From positions 62,001 through 126,000 of the forward strand of contig NZ_QRWD01000004.1 in the NCBI RefSeq assembly GCF_003459505.1: a stretch of DNA of 64,000 bases. The letters are read 5' to 3'. The DNA comes from Collinsella sp. AF20-14LB (GTDB taxonomy: Bacteria > Actinomycetota > Coriobacteriia > Coriobacteriales > Coriobacteriaceae). How positions within the stretch are numbered: the stretch's first letter is position 1; the number at the start of each line of letters is the position of its first letter. The position numbers and the translations under genes are program-made. Shown here piece by piece: positions 25,206-32,911 of this stretch. Below the pieces are notes generated by a model that saw only the letters and a program-made list of their open reading frames with translations, was not told the DNA's origin and did no database searches.

Positions 25206-25234
25206 TTGACCCATCGGGGGCTCGCGTGCATAAT
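25206..25234 (+). promoter_or_regulatory. Promoter of tRNA-Arg copy 2
   Basis: TTGACC (25206-25211), 17-bp spacer, CATAAT (25229-25234), preceded by an A/T-rich tract. The same block stands before copy 3 at 25827-25855. Copy 4 has its own version (TTGACC 26062-26067, CATAAT 26085-26090). Confidence 0.8.
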
Positions 25235-25246
25235 AATCCGTGCGTT

Positions 25247-25323
25247 GCGGCGTTACCTCAGCTGGATAGAGGGTCTGACTACGAATCAGAACGTCATAGG
25301 TTCGAATCCTATACGCCGCACCA
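25247..25323 (+). tRNA. tRNA-Arg (ACG), copy 2
   Basis: Identical in sequence to copy 1. It lies 241 bp downstream of it and is followed by two complete 190-bp repeat units that each repeat its 3' end. Confidence 0.96.
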
Positions 25324-25683
25324 ATTGAAATTGAAAGCCTCCGGCAACGGGGGCTTTTCTTTTATGGCAACACCGCATGGATTCGAACCTCGGTCGAGGC
25401 GCGGGCGTCAAGAAAACGCGGAGCGTTTTAGCCCGCGGGCGAGCGCGCCGGCAGGCGGGCGAAGCCGGTGCGGATCCGCGCAGCGGATGCGCGGAATCCT
25501 ATACGCCGCACCAATTGAAATTGAAAGCCTCCGGCAACGGGGGCTTTTCTTTTATGGCAACACCGCATGGATTCGAACCTCGGTCGAGGCGCGGGCGTCA
25601 AGAAAACGCGGAGCGTTTTAGCCCGCGGGCGAGCGCGCCGGCAGGCGGGCGAAGCCGGTGCGGATCCGCGCAGCGGATGCGCG
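25304..25683. repeat. Two tandem 190-bp tRNA-linked structured units, Arg copies
   Basis: Exact period of 190 bp: GAATCCTATACGCCGCACCA begins at 25304 (inside copy 2), 25494 and 25684. Each unit holds the tRNA 3' end, a terminator hairpin (CCTCCGG...CGGGGG, T-rich tail), a reverse-complement T-arm fragment (25373-25393; 25563-25583) and a structured segment (25394-25493; 25584-25683). Hairpins of the first unit: CGCGGGC 25400-25406 / GCCCGCG 25431-25437 enclosing AAAACGC/GCGTTTT; CGCC/GGCG with loop GGCA at 25446-25457; ATCCGC/GCGGAT with loop GCA at 25474-25488. Confidence 0.93.
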
Positions 25684-25773
25684 GAATCCTATACGCCGCA
25701 CCAATTGAAATTGAAAGCCTCCGGCAACGGGGGCTTTTCTTTTATGGCAACACCGCATGGATTCGAACCTCGG
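25684..25773. repeat. Third, incomplete Arg repeat unit
   Basis: Repeats the tRNA-Arg 3' end (25684-25703), terminator and reverse-complement T-arm (25753-25773), but then passes directly into the promoter block of tRNA copy 3 instead of the structured segment. The same truncated arrangement follows copy 1. The tRNA 3' fragments at 25494 and 25684 lack a D-arm and anticodon, so they are not tRNAs. Confidence 0.88.
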
Positions 25774-25867
25774 TCGAGGCACGAACAACTTAATTATCAC
25801 TCCGTAAAATTTTTTCTAATTGTCGCTTGACCCATCGGGGGCTCGCGTGCATAATAATCCGTGCGTT

Positions 25868-25944
25868 GCGGCGTTACCTCAGCTGGATAGAGGGTCTGAC
25901 TACGAATCAGAACGTCATAGGTTCGAATCCTATACGCCGCACCA
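25868..25944 (+). tRNA. tRNA-Arg (ACG), copy 3
   Basis: 77 nt, identical to the other copies, with encoded CCA. Promoter block at 25827-25855 duplicates that of copy 2. The downstream flank (AGCTCCCGGCGACGGGGGCT, T-run) is diverged, and no reverse-complement T-arm was found after it. Confidence 0.96.
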
Positions 25945-26102
25945 ATTGACTTTAAAGCTCCCGGCGACGGGGGCTTTTCTTATATCGCGATGCGTCGAAG
26001 ATCGCGCCAAGCCCTCCAAATGATTAAAAATCAAATTCGATAACTTTTTTTGAAAAAATGCTTGACCATTATTCAGTCCCTGTGCATAATAATCAACAAG
26101 TT

Positions 26103-26179
26103 GCGGCGTTACCTCAGCTGGATAGAGGGTCTGACTACGAATCAGAACGTCATAGGTTCGAATCCTATACGCCGCACCA
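26103..26179 (+). tRNA. tRNA-Arg (ACG), copy 4
   Basis: 77 nt, identical to the others. TTGACC (26062-26067) and CATAAT (26085-26090) with 17-bp spacing precede it. A terminator and another reverse-complement T-arm (26227-26247) follow. Confidence 0.96.
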
Positions 26180-26226
26180 TTTGAGATTAAAGCTCCCGGC
26201 AACGGGGGCTTTTCTTTTACGTAAAC

Positions 26227-26272
26227 ACCGCATTGATTCGAACCTCGGTCGAGGCGCGGGCGTAAAGCGGAC
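26227..26272. repeat. Remnant of the tRNA-linked unit after tRNA-Arg copy 4
   Basis: A reverse-complement T-arm (ATTCGAACCTCGG) followed by GAGGCGCGGGCGTAAAGCGGA, the first ~22 nt of the structured segment. The rest is missing and is replaced by unrelated DNA leading to the next gene. Confidence 0.75.
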
Positions 26273-26364
26273 GATTTCCTGTCGACTCGTGTAAGATTCC
26301 GAGTAGATGTCGCGACTTATTCGCGACCACTCCTTCTTCAAGCGACCGATCAGGGTGATACTTC

Positions 26365-28806
26365 GTGGCAGAGCGTCCGACATACAAGCTCAGGTTTCTC
26401 GATCCCAAAAAGCGCTTTCCGGCGATGCCCGAGCAGCCTGCGGGACGCTCATATGGCGTGGTCTGGAAACTCTTTGGTGAGGATCAGCATGAATCTTGCT
26501 ATGTCGTCGAATTCGTTGGCAAAAGTCATGTGTCGCTTTTGGGCTACGTAAGCGTTTCGGGCGAGGTGTACAAGGTGGACCGCCCCGTTAGCGAGACTCC
26601 GCTGCCCAACGATCCCGACATGGAACTGGTCCTTGACGAGTCGGACTCCGGTATTGGTGAGATTGTGGTTCGGGGAGCCAACGGCACAATGCGCGCGTGC
26701 GCGCGAACCGTCGGCTCTCCCGAAGGCCCCATGCGCGAGCAGTCCGACCACGAGACATGGAATTCGACCCGCTCCCTTCCTTACGGCGAGTTCATGGCAT
26801 CGATGTTCCTGCGCTACGTGATATTCGCTGACTCCGAAAATGCCATTGCGAGCACGGCGGACGCCGGCGGACTCGACGAGGGTATGCAAAATGTTATCGA
26901 CAAGATCAAGCTCGTAAAGTTGCCCGAGCCGGTCGAGGTGTTTTTGGGCTTTAACACGGCACCGCTCCCTGATGCTATCGAGACGCTGCTTTACCGCGTT
27001 GACCATGCCGAGAATCCGAGCGGTATCGAGCGCTATGCCGCCGCCCTTATGAGTGAAATTGACTTGCCCCGCTTGCGCACCATCGCTGCCAAGTCCGAGA
27101 TGAGCCTGGCTCGCATTGATCGTTCAAAGCTTTTCTATCTCAATTATGATCGTAGCCTGCTGGACCAGGACGAGATTGACATGCTGCTTGCCATCGAGTG
27201 CCGTCTCAACCGCCTCTCCGGCATCCTTGAGCGCATCGGGGCTGGATTGGTCCCCGCGGCCTCGTCGCCGAGCCTTGAGGGCTGCGCGCTCTTTGATGCG
27301 TGGCATATCGCTAAGACGACCAACGATGTTCCTCGACTGCTCGATACGGCCTCGAGCGATAACCCGTGGGGCGAACCGGGTACGGTGGCTTGCCAGCCGG
27401 GCGGTGAGTGGGATGTGCGTACCCGCTTCGCGCGTATTGTCGAGGCGCTTAACGTGGTCACGCGGCTCGACTATACCTATCGGGCAAACGTTGCCGAGGG
27501 GATTATGCTCGTTCGGTTTGGGCAGTCTGTCGTTGATGCCATGCCGCAACGTGAATACGACGCTCAAGATGACGCCTGGCACGAGCTGGACGAGGACACG
27601 CGCACGATCTGGGCCGCGGAGCACGATGCGCGCGTGGCACTCACGCTTGCGGCAGCGTGTTTTGCCGCGGGCACCTGCATCACGCGCTGCTATGTGCAGA
27701 TTGCTGCTCCCGACAGTGAGCAGGGCGAGTGCGTTGTCGCAACGTATTTCTTTGGGCGTGCGGCCTATCTGGCCGATTGCGTGCCTGTCGCCAAGGATCT
27801 TGAGAGCATGGACATGGACGATATGCCGTGCAAGCGTGTGCTTGAGGCGTATGAGTCAACCGCTCCGGAGACGATTGAGCCGGCGGAGGTTCATGCTCGT
27901 CCGCGTGATGACCATCGCATGCTGCCGCCGGCGCTGCGCGATCTGCTGCTTGCCGATACGGCTGACGAGCTGGAGGTCATGGAAGAGGACGACGACCCAT
28001 ACGTGGCCCGTGTTGTTGAATTGCGCGAGCAGGCAAAAGTCGACCGTACAGGTGCTTTTGAAGGCTTTTCCCGTCTTGTTGAGGAGTTGGAGGCTAAGTG
28101 CGCCGTCGCCGAGCTTTTGGCGACAGGTCCGGTTCAAACGCAGTTTTGCGATAACCAGCTGGTGCGCATGGTGCTACCGGTGTTGGAAGAAGACCGCTCT
28201 GTGCGAATCCTTCGTGCGCCCGATGCGCTGTACTTTGCCCAGCACGAGATCTGCAGTTTTTACGCCGAGCAAGAGGACTTTGAACGAGCACTGCCCGAGG
28301 TGCGCCATCTTTACGATCTGGCGCGCTCGTCCATGCAGTCGCACTTTGCGCTCATCAACGTGCTCGCGCGTCTGGAGCGCTTTGACGAGATTATCGAGGT
28401 GGCGCGCCACGGCCTACGTATTGCCAGCGATCGTTCTGCAATCGGCTACCTGTTCTATCGCTTGGCGTTTGCCTATTGGAATTGCGATCAGCTCGACCTG
28501 GCGCTGGCTTGTTACCGTCTGGTGCCGCGCGGCGAGGAGTCGGGCAGCAGCGCGCTGGAAGAAATGCAGGGCCTTATGAACGAGATGGGTGTCAGCGAGC
28601 CTCCGACGTTCGAGGAAGCGGTCGAGACCATCCGCAGGGCTGGACTCGAATTGCCGCCCGTGCCCGCGGTGGCCAACCAGCTTGCGGATGCCGCCGTGCA
28701 GCTGGTCGATAACGGCTTCTTTTTCCTGGCGCGCGGTTGCATCTTCCAAATGTGGCGTACCATGGGCAACGACGAGCTCGGCTCCCTCAACCGCTCGCTG
28801 GGGTAG
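26365..28806 (+). CDS. Large protein of unknown function with TPR-like C-terminal region
   Basis: 813 aa, no signal peptide or membrane segment, so probably cytoplasmic. The N-terminal ~120 residues are strand-rich (WKLFGEDQHESCYVVEFVGK). The middle is helical and acidic. Residues ~640-730 look like TPR helices (QHEICSFYAEQEDFERALPEVRHLY, FALINVLARLERFDEIIEVARHG, FYRLAFAYWNCDQLDLALACYR). I recognise no enzyme motif. GTG start at 26365, but no strong ribosome-binding site, so the exact start is open. It is flanked by tRNA genes and is transcribed alone. Confidence 0.85.
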   Translation: MAERPTYKLRFLDPKKRFPAMPEQPAGRSYGVVWKLFGEDQHESCYVVEFVGKSHVSLLGYVSVSGEVYKVDRPVSETPLPNDPDMELVLDESDSGIGEIVVRGANGTMRACARTVGSPEGPMREQSDHETWNSTRSLPYGEFMASMFLRYVIFADSENAIASTADAGGLDEGMQNVIDKIKLVKLPEPVEVFLGFNTAPLPDAIETLLYRVDHAENPSGIERYAAALMSEIDLPRLRTIAAKSEMSLARIDRSKLFYLNYDRSLLDQDEIDMLLAIECRLNRLSGILERIGAGLVPAASSPSLEGCALFDAWHIAKTTNDVPRLLDTASSDNPWGEPGTVACQPGGEWDVRTRFARIVEALNVVTRLDYTYRANVAEGIMLVRFGQSVVDAMPQREYDAQDDAWHELDEDTRTIWAAEHDARVALTLAAACFAAGTCITRCYVQIAAPDSEQGECVVATYFFGRAAYLADCVPVAKDLESMDMDDMPCKRVLEAYESTAPETIEPAEVHARPRDDHRMLPPALRDLLLADTADELEVMEEDDDPYVARVVELREQAKVDRTGAFEGFSRLVEELEAKCAVAELLATGPVQTQFCDNQLVRMVLPVLEEDRSVRILRAPDALYFAQHEICSFYAEQEDFERALPEVRHLYDLARSSMQSHFALINVLARLERFDEIIEVARHGLRIASDRSAIGYLFYRLAFAYWNCDQLDLALACYRLVPRGEESGSSALEEMQGLMNEMGVSEPPTFEEAVETIRRAGLELPPVPAVANQLADAAVQLVDNGFFFLARGCIFQMWRTMGNDELGSLNRSLG

Positions 28807-28855
28807 GCGAAGCTTTCAAGAAGGAAAGGCTGCTAGGCAATTAGAAAATTTCCTC

Positions 28856-28884
28856 TTGCCCATCCTTGGCTGTTTGGTTACTAT
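28856..28884 (+). promoter_or_regulatory. Promoter of tRNA-Ser
   Basis: TTGCCC (28856-28861), 17-bp spacer, TACTAT (28879-28884), with an A/T tract upstream. Confidence 0.75.
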
Positions 28885-28898
28885 AGAACGGCTGTTAC

Positions 28899-28989
28899 GG
28901 AGAGCTGACCGAGAGGCCGAAGGTGCTCGCCTGCTAAGCGAGTATGCCCCAAAAGGGCATCTGGGGTTCGAATCCCCAGCTCTCCGCCA
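28899..28989 (+). tRNA. tRNA-Ser (GCT)
   Basis: Class II tRNA, 91 nt with CCA. Acceptor GGAGAGC/GCTCTCC, anticodon GCT within CTCGCCTGCTAAGCGAG, variable arm TATGCCCCAAAAGGGCAT, T-arm TGGGGTTCGAATCCCCA. Its 3' end is repeated exactly 190 bp downstream. Confidence 0.96.
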
Positions 28990-29005
28990 GTATGACTTGA
29001 AAGAA

Positions 29006-29031
29006 GGGTCCCATTTGGGGCCCTTTTTTGT
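29006..29031 (+). terminator. Terminator after tRNA-Ser
   Basis: AAGGGTCCC, loop ATTT, GGGGCCCTT, T-run. A diverged copy (GGGTTCCGAAAGGGGCTC then T-run) follows the duplicated 3' end near 29194-29219. Confidence 0.85.
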
Positions 29032-29040
29032 GCGGAGAAA

Positions 29041-29253
29041 GGAGGCTGGGGATTCGAACCCGAGAGGGCACGGGCGTTAAGCAAACGCGAAAGCGTTTGT
29101 AGCCCGTGGGCGAAAAGCCGCCAGGCTTTGAAGCCGGAGGGCATGCGCAGCATGCCCGGACATCCCCAGCTCTCCGCCAGTATGACTTGAAAGAAGGGTT
29201 CCGAAAGGGGCTCTTTTTTAGTTGAACCACGTTAGCTGGGGATTCGAACCCTC
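29041..29253. repeat. tRNA-linked structured repeat unit, Ser copy
   Basis: Reverse complement of the tRNA-Ser T-arm and acceptor (29041-29062), a structured segment (29064-29161), the tRNA 3' end again (29162-29179, continuing to 29199), a terminator, and a second bare reverse-complement T-arm (29234-29253). Hairpins: CACGGGC 29069-29075 / GCCCGTG 29102-29108 enclosing CAAACGC/GCGTTTG (loop GAAA); AAAGCC/GGCTTT (loop GCCA, 29114-29129); GGGCATGC/GCATGCCC (loop GCA, 29139-29157). No gene lies in 28990-29310. Confidence 0.92.
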
Positions 29254-29256
29254 AAA

Positions 29257-29286
29257 AAAGGAGGCATCCTTTCGGACGCCTCCTTT
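29257..29286. terminator. Terminator of the carboxypeptidase gene
   Basis: AAAGGAGGC (29257-29265) pairs with GCCTCCTTT (29278-29286). Read on the minus strand it is preceded by the gene's stop (29311) and followed by T-rich sequence. Confidence 0.8.
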
Positions 29287-29310
29287 CAGTGGACTTATTA
29301 TTCTTGCGCC

Positions 29311-30651
29311 CTACACCTCGGGCGCCTTGGCGACGGTCTCGCTTTCTGCCGTGAGTGGGCGGTTGTCGATGCGACGGCCCAAGCGATCGAGCTTCACGAG
29401 CAGCCATTCAATGGGATTCGGCCCTGCGCCTTCCTCGTCGGCAACCAGGTCCATGACGGCGATCTTGGTGCCGTCCTGCTTGAGCGTGACGCTGCCCACC
29501 TTGTCGCCCACATGCACCGTGCCCGAAAGATCGTCGTAGCTAACCTTTTCGGTCACCTCGCCGGCAAGGGAAAACACGGTCGCTTGCGCCGTGGGATCGG
29601 CGAGTGTGGCGTCGATCGTCTTATCCGTCCAGTCGGTTTGACCAATGCGCGCCATAAGCGGGTTGCCGTTGGCGGTCTTTTCCTGTGTGTTGGCGATTGC
29701 GACCGTCACCTTGTGACCGTAGTACCAATTGGCAAGGGTTGCGGTATCGGTAAAGCGCTGGTCGGTGGTGGTGGAGTTCAAAACGACGGTGTAGATCTCG
29801 TCGCCGTCGCGGTTGTAGGCGCTCGTAAAGCAATAGCCCGCGTCGTCGGTGGTGCCGGTCTTGCCACCGATGTTGCCATCTTGGCCCAGCAAATAGTTAT
29901 GCGTGTCCATGGAATGCGAATGGTCGGTGCCGTCGGCGCCCGTGACCTCGATCCAGGAATCCTCGCTCGCTACGACCTCGCGGATCGTGTCGTTTTTCAT
30001 GGCCTCCTGCATCATCAGCGCTACGTCGTGTGCGGTTGAGTGCATATCGCCAGCCCACTCATCAAAGTCCAGACCATGCGGGTTTTCAAAAAGCGTACCG
30101 GTGCAGCCGAGCTTCTTAGCGCGCTCGTTCATGGCCTTCACAAAGGTTGCCTCGGCGTCTTTGGTCTTAGGGTCGATCTTCTTGCCCACATATTCGGCGA
30201 GCACGACGGCGGCGTCGTTGCCCGAGGGAATCATCAGGCCGCGCAGTGCCTGCTCCACGGTAAGCTCGTCACCTTCGAGCAAGCCGGCGGTCGAATTACC
30301 CACGGTGGCTGCGGCGTTGCTCACCGTGACCTTCTCGTCCATCTTGCAATTCTCGACGGTTAGGATTGTGGTCATGACCTTGGTGATCGAGGCGATTTTG
30401 ACCTGCTCATCGGCGCCGCGCCCGTAGTAGATGGTGCCGTCTTTGCCCATGACGAGCGCATTGGTCGCATCGATATCGGGCAGATTATCGGCCGTGATGC
30501 CGCGCGCATCGGCGGTTTTGCCGCAGACATTGTCGGTCGTGAGCACTTGGGCGCCGGCGACGGTGGGCACGCCAGCGGCAAGGGCGATAGCGCAGACAAA
30601 GCCGGCGGCAAGCTGGGCTGAGCGCTTTGCAAAAGAGGTGAGGGACTTCAC
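29311..30651 (-). CDS. D-alanyl-D-alanine carboxypeptidase (DacA-like PBP)
   Basis: About 446 aa, class C low-molecular-mass PBP. N-terminal signal peptide (FVCAIALAAGVPTVAGA), then the active-site motifs SITK (in ASITKVMT), SGN (IPSGNDAA) and KTG (GGKTGTT) in order, and a C-terminal beta-rich region. Trims peptidoglycan stem peptides outside the membrane. The GTG at 30651 is chosen because a TATACT -10 lies ~40 nt upstream of it; ATGs at 30720 and 30762 would add an unusual leader. Divergent from a VanR/VanS-like pair, suggesting shared control. A bacterial VanY-like role is possible. Confidence 0.9.
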   Translation of the reverse strand: MKSLTSFAKRSAQLAAGFVCAIALAAGVPTVAGAQVLTTDNVCGKTADARGITADNLPDIDATNALVMGKDGTIYYGRGADEQVKIASITKVMTTILTVENCKMDEKVTVSNAAATVGNSTAGLLEGDELTVEQALRGLMIPSGNDAAVVLAEYVGKKIDPKTKDAEATFVKAMNERAKKLGCTGTLFENPHGLDFDEWAGDMHSTAHDVALMMQEAMKNDTIREVVASEDSWIEVTGADGTDHSHSMDTHNYLLGQDGNIGGKTGTTDDAGYCFTSAYNRDGDEIYTVVLNSTTTDQRFTDTATLANWYYGHKVTVAIANTQEKTANGNPLMARIGQTDWTDKTIDATLADPTAQATVFSLAGEVTEKVSYDDLSGTVHVGDKVGSVTLKQDGTKIAVMDLVADEEGAGPNPIEWLLVKLDRLGRRIDNRPLTAESETVAKAPEV

Positions 30652-30848
30652 AGATTTCGCTTTCGACGGGATGGTCTCTTCTGGAACTAGAGTATATCGT
30701 TTGCCGGTGTCGGCGATCATCGCGTGCGTGCGTGGCCCACATCCGCGCCCGAACGGACACATTGGTGCTTAAGGTCGACTTAATCGCCCGCGCTTGTTGT
30801 GTGTGGCACGCGCCGCCTCGGGCATAATGGAGCGCGAGAGGAGCACGC

Positions 30849-31544
30849 ATGAACGAGCACATTTTGGTAGTTGATGACGAGAAAGCCATCGCCGACCTGG
30901 TTGGTATCTACCTTACAAAAGAGGGCTTTGATGTCCAGATTGCCTACAGCGGGGCCGATGCGGCCAAGGCGATTCTGGAGCAGGAGTTTGATCTGGCGCT
31001 GCTGGATGTCATGCTGCCTGATATCGACGGCTTTGAGCTGTTGCGTACGATCCGTTCCAGCCATACCTATCCCGTGATCATGCTGACGGCACGCGATGCC
31101 CAGCAGGATAAGATCGAGGGGCTCTCGCTTGGCGCAGACGATTATGTGGTCAAGCCGTTCCGTCCGCTGGAGCTCATCGCGCGCGTGCACGCTCAGCTTC
31201 GTCGTTATACCAGCTACGGCAGCCGCGCACAGGCGGCCGAGTCGCCGATCATCCAGCTCGACGGCCTCGAGATCAACCGCGACGCCCGCTCTGTGACGGT
31301 GGACGGTGCGCCGGTGCGCCTCACGCCCATCGAGTATTCCATCTTGCTGTATCTGGTTGAGCATCGCGGCAGCGTGGTAGCCGTGGAGGACCTGTTCCGC
31401 GCGGTGTGGAACGAGGACTTTATGCCCGGCTCCAACAATACGGTTATGGTGCACATTCGCCATCTGCGCGAAAAGATCGGCGACGACGCTCAAAAGCCGC
31501 GCTTTATCAAAAACGTCTGGGGCGTCGGCTACATAATCGAATAA
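30849..31544 (+). CDS. OmpR-family response regulator, VanR-like
   Basis: 231 aa. Receiver domain with DD at the acidic pocket (VVDDEKAI), phospho-Asp in LLDVMLPDIDG (~54), Thr in MLTARD and Lys in VVKPFRP, then a C-terminal winged helix (RLTPIEYSILLYLVEHRGSV...WGVGYIIE). GAGAGGAG precedes the ATG and a CATAAT -10-like box lies upstream. It is cognate to the histidine kinase 25 nt downstream. VanR resemblance comes from the sequence style and from the neighbouring D,D-carboxypeptidase. Confidence 0.92.
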   Translation: MNEHILVVDDEKAIADLVGIYLTKEGFDVQIAYSGADAAKAILEQEFDLALLDVMLPDIDGFELLRTIRSSHTYPVIMLTARDAQQDKIEGLSLGADDYVVKPFRPLELIARVHAQLRRYTSYGSRAQAAESPIIQLDGLEINRDARSVTVDGAPVRLTPIEYSILLYLVEHRGSVVAVEDLFRAVWNEDFMPGSNNTVMVHIRHLREKIGDDAQKPRFIKNVWGVGYIIE

Positions 31545-31569
31545 CGCCTTTGATGGCGGGGGAGTAGAT

Positions 31570-32808
31570 ATGACAAAAGACGATAGGCGGGCATTCGAGG
31601 TACCCGATCGACTCTTTGAATACGTAAGGGCGGTCGTTGACAACCGTGCGTTAGCGACGGTGCTGCTCTTTTTGCTGAGTCTGCTGCTCATCGGCATTGA
31701 CAATATCGTTGGCATCCTGGCAGTTCTACTCATTGGCTTTTTGCTGATTGATCGATTCGAAATCGTTCGCCGCTGTGTGGTGATCGGCGGCGTCGCGTGG
31801 ACAATTACGTTGGCGATCGGGTCCATGGCGCTTGGCGGTATTGGCGAGCCCGTATTCTTTGACGCCGGCTTTGTGTTCAACATGCTTGGATTTGTGCTGG
31901 CGCTTGCCGTGTGCGTCTTGTTCTTCTGCGGACGCGCCCTGTACTACCAGGGTTACGAGCAGGGCGAGCTGCACGCCGACCGCGTGATTGCCGCCCGCAT
32001 TCAGGACCGTCTGATCGATAACCCCGACACATGGGACAACATTGACGGCGACTTCCTCGAGGTCGAGGGCGCGCTCAACCGGGCGCGCGATTGCGAGCGT
32101 AGGGTTCAACAAGCCCTGCGTGACGAATCCCACCGCAAAGATGACCTGGTGACGTACCTGGCGCACGACCTGCGCACGCCGCTCGCCAGCGTGGTGGGCT
32201 ACCTTTCGCTCTTGCAGGAGGCCCCCGATTTGCCGCTTGAGCAGCGCACACGTTTTACGGGCGTGGCACTCGACAAGGCCCACCGGCTCGATGCGCTCAT
32301 CGAGGAGTTCTTCGACATCACGCGCTTTGATTTCCACGATATCGTGCTCACCCGCAGCTACGTCGATTTGGGGCTCTTACTGGCACAGGTGGCCGACGAG
32401 TTCTATCCCATTCTCAACGAACAGCATAAAGAAGCCCAGGTTGATATCTGCGAGGATCTGACGGTGCTCGTGGACGGCGACAAGATGGCTCGCGTATTCA
32501 ACAACATCATGAAAAACGCCGTTGCCTATAGCTATGAAGGCTCGATGATCACGATTGAGGCCAGACGTTTGGGTAACGGCGGCGTGCGCGTACGATTTAT
32601 AAACCAGGGCGATCCGATCCCTGAGCCAAAGCTCAAGGTGATCTTTGAGAAGTTCTATCGCCTGGATGCGGCGCGTGCGACCAATCGCGGCGGCGCTGGG
32701 CTGGGTCTCGCCATCGCCAAGGAGATTGTATGCGCGCATGGCGGCACCATCGCGTGCGAATCGACGCCCGAGCATACCGTTTTTACCATCGAGCTGCCCG
32801 CCGCGTAG
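31570..32808 (+). CDS. Sensor histidine kinase, VanS-like
   Basis: 412 aa. Four hydrophobic segments between residues ~27 and 125 with almost no extracytoplasmic domain, then a HisKA domain (YLAHDLRTPLASVVGYL, phospho-His in HDLRTP) and a HATPase domain with NNIMKNAVAYSYEG (N box) and GGAGLGLAIAKEI (G box). Partner of the upstream regulator. It probably senses an intramembrane or envelope signal. No vanH, vanA or vanX gene is present in the window. Confidence 0.92.
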   Translation: MTKDDRRAFEVPDRLFEYVRAVVDNRALATVLLFLLSLLLIGIDNIVGILAVLLIGFLLIDRFEIVRRCVVIGGVAWTITLAIGSMALGGIGEPVFFDAGFVFNMLGFVLALAVCVLFFCGRALYYQGYEQGELHADRVIAARIQDRLIDNPDTWDNIDGDFLEVEGALNRARDCERRVQQALRDESHRKDDLVTYLAHDLRTPLASVVGYLSLLQEAPDLPLEQRTRFTGVALDKAHRLDALIEEFFDITRFDFHDIVLTRSYVDLGLLLAQVADEFYPILNEQHKEAQVDICEDLTVLVDGDKMARVFNNIMKNAVAYSYEGSMITIEARRLGNGGVRVRFINQGDPIPEPKLKVIFEKFYRLDAARATNRGGAGLGLAIAKEIVCAHGGTIACESTPEHTVFTIELPAA

Positions 32809-32911
32809 CGTAGGCGCCCTTACAAACACCTGACAATGCGCTCACGTGCGTATGAGCCGCGGTTTCTACTATCGATACTGCTGAATTGATATCGACGTGG
32901 AGGTATGCGGT

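Noticed and set aside
25494-25513. Additional tRNA-Arg genes at 25494 and 25684
   Set aside because: Only the last ~20 nt of the tRNA are present; no D-arm, anticodon arm or promoter.
25300-25790. Regularly spaced repeats looking like a CRISPR array
   Set aside because: The period is 190 bp and repeats are tRNA 3' ends, terminators and a structured segment, not 25-40-bp repeats with unique spacers. No cas genes are present.
25199-25830. Open reading frames across the tRNA-Arg repeats (GFEPRSR-type peptides)
   Set aside because: They translate tRNA sequence and its reverse complement; such peptides are well-known false predictions. The same applies to 20022-20360 and the minus-strand frames at 28881-29230.
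30849-32808. A vancomycin-resistance operon
   Set aside because: Only a VanRS-like pair and a carboxypeptidase are present; vanH, a D-Ala-D-Lac/Ser ligase and vanX are absent.
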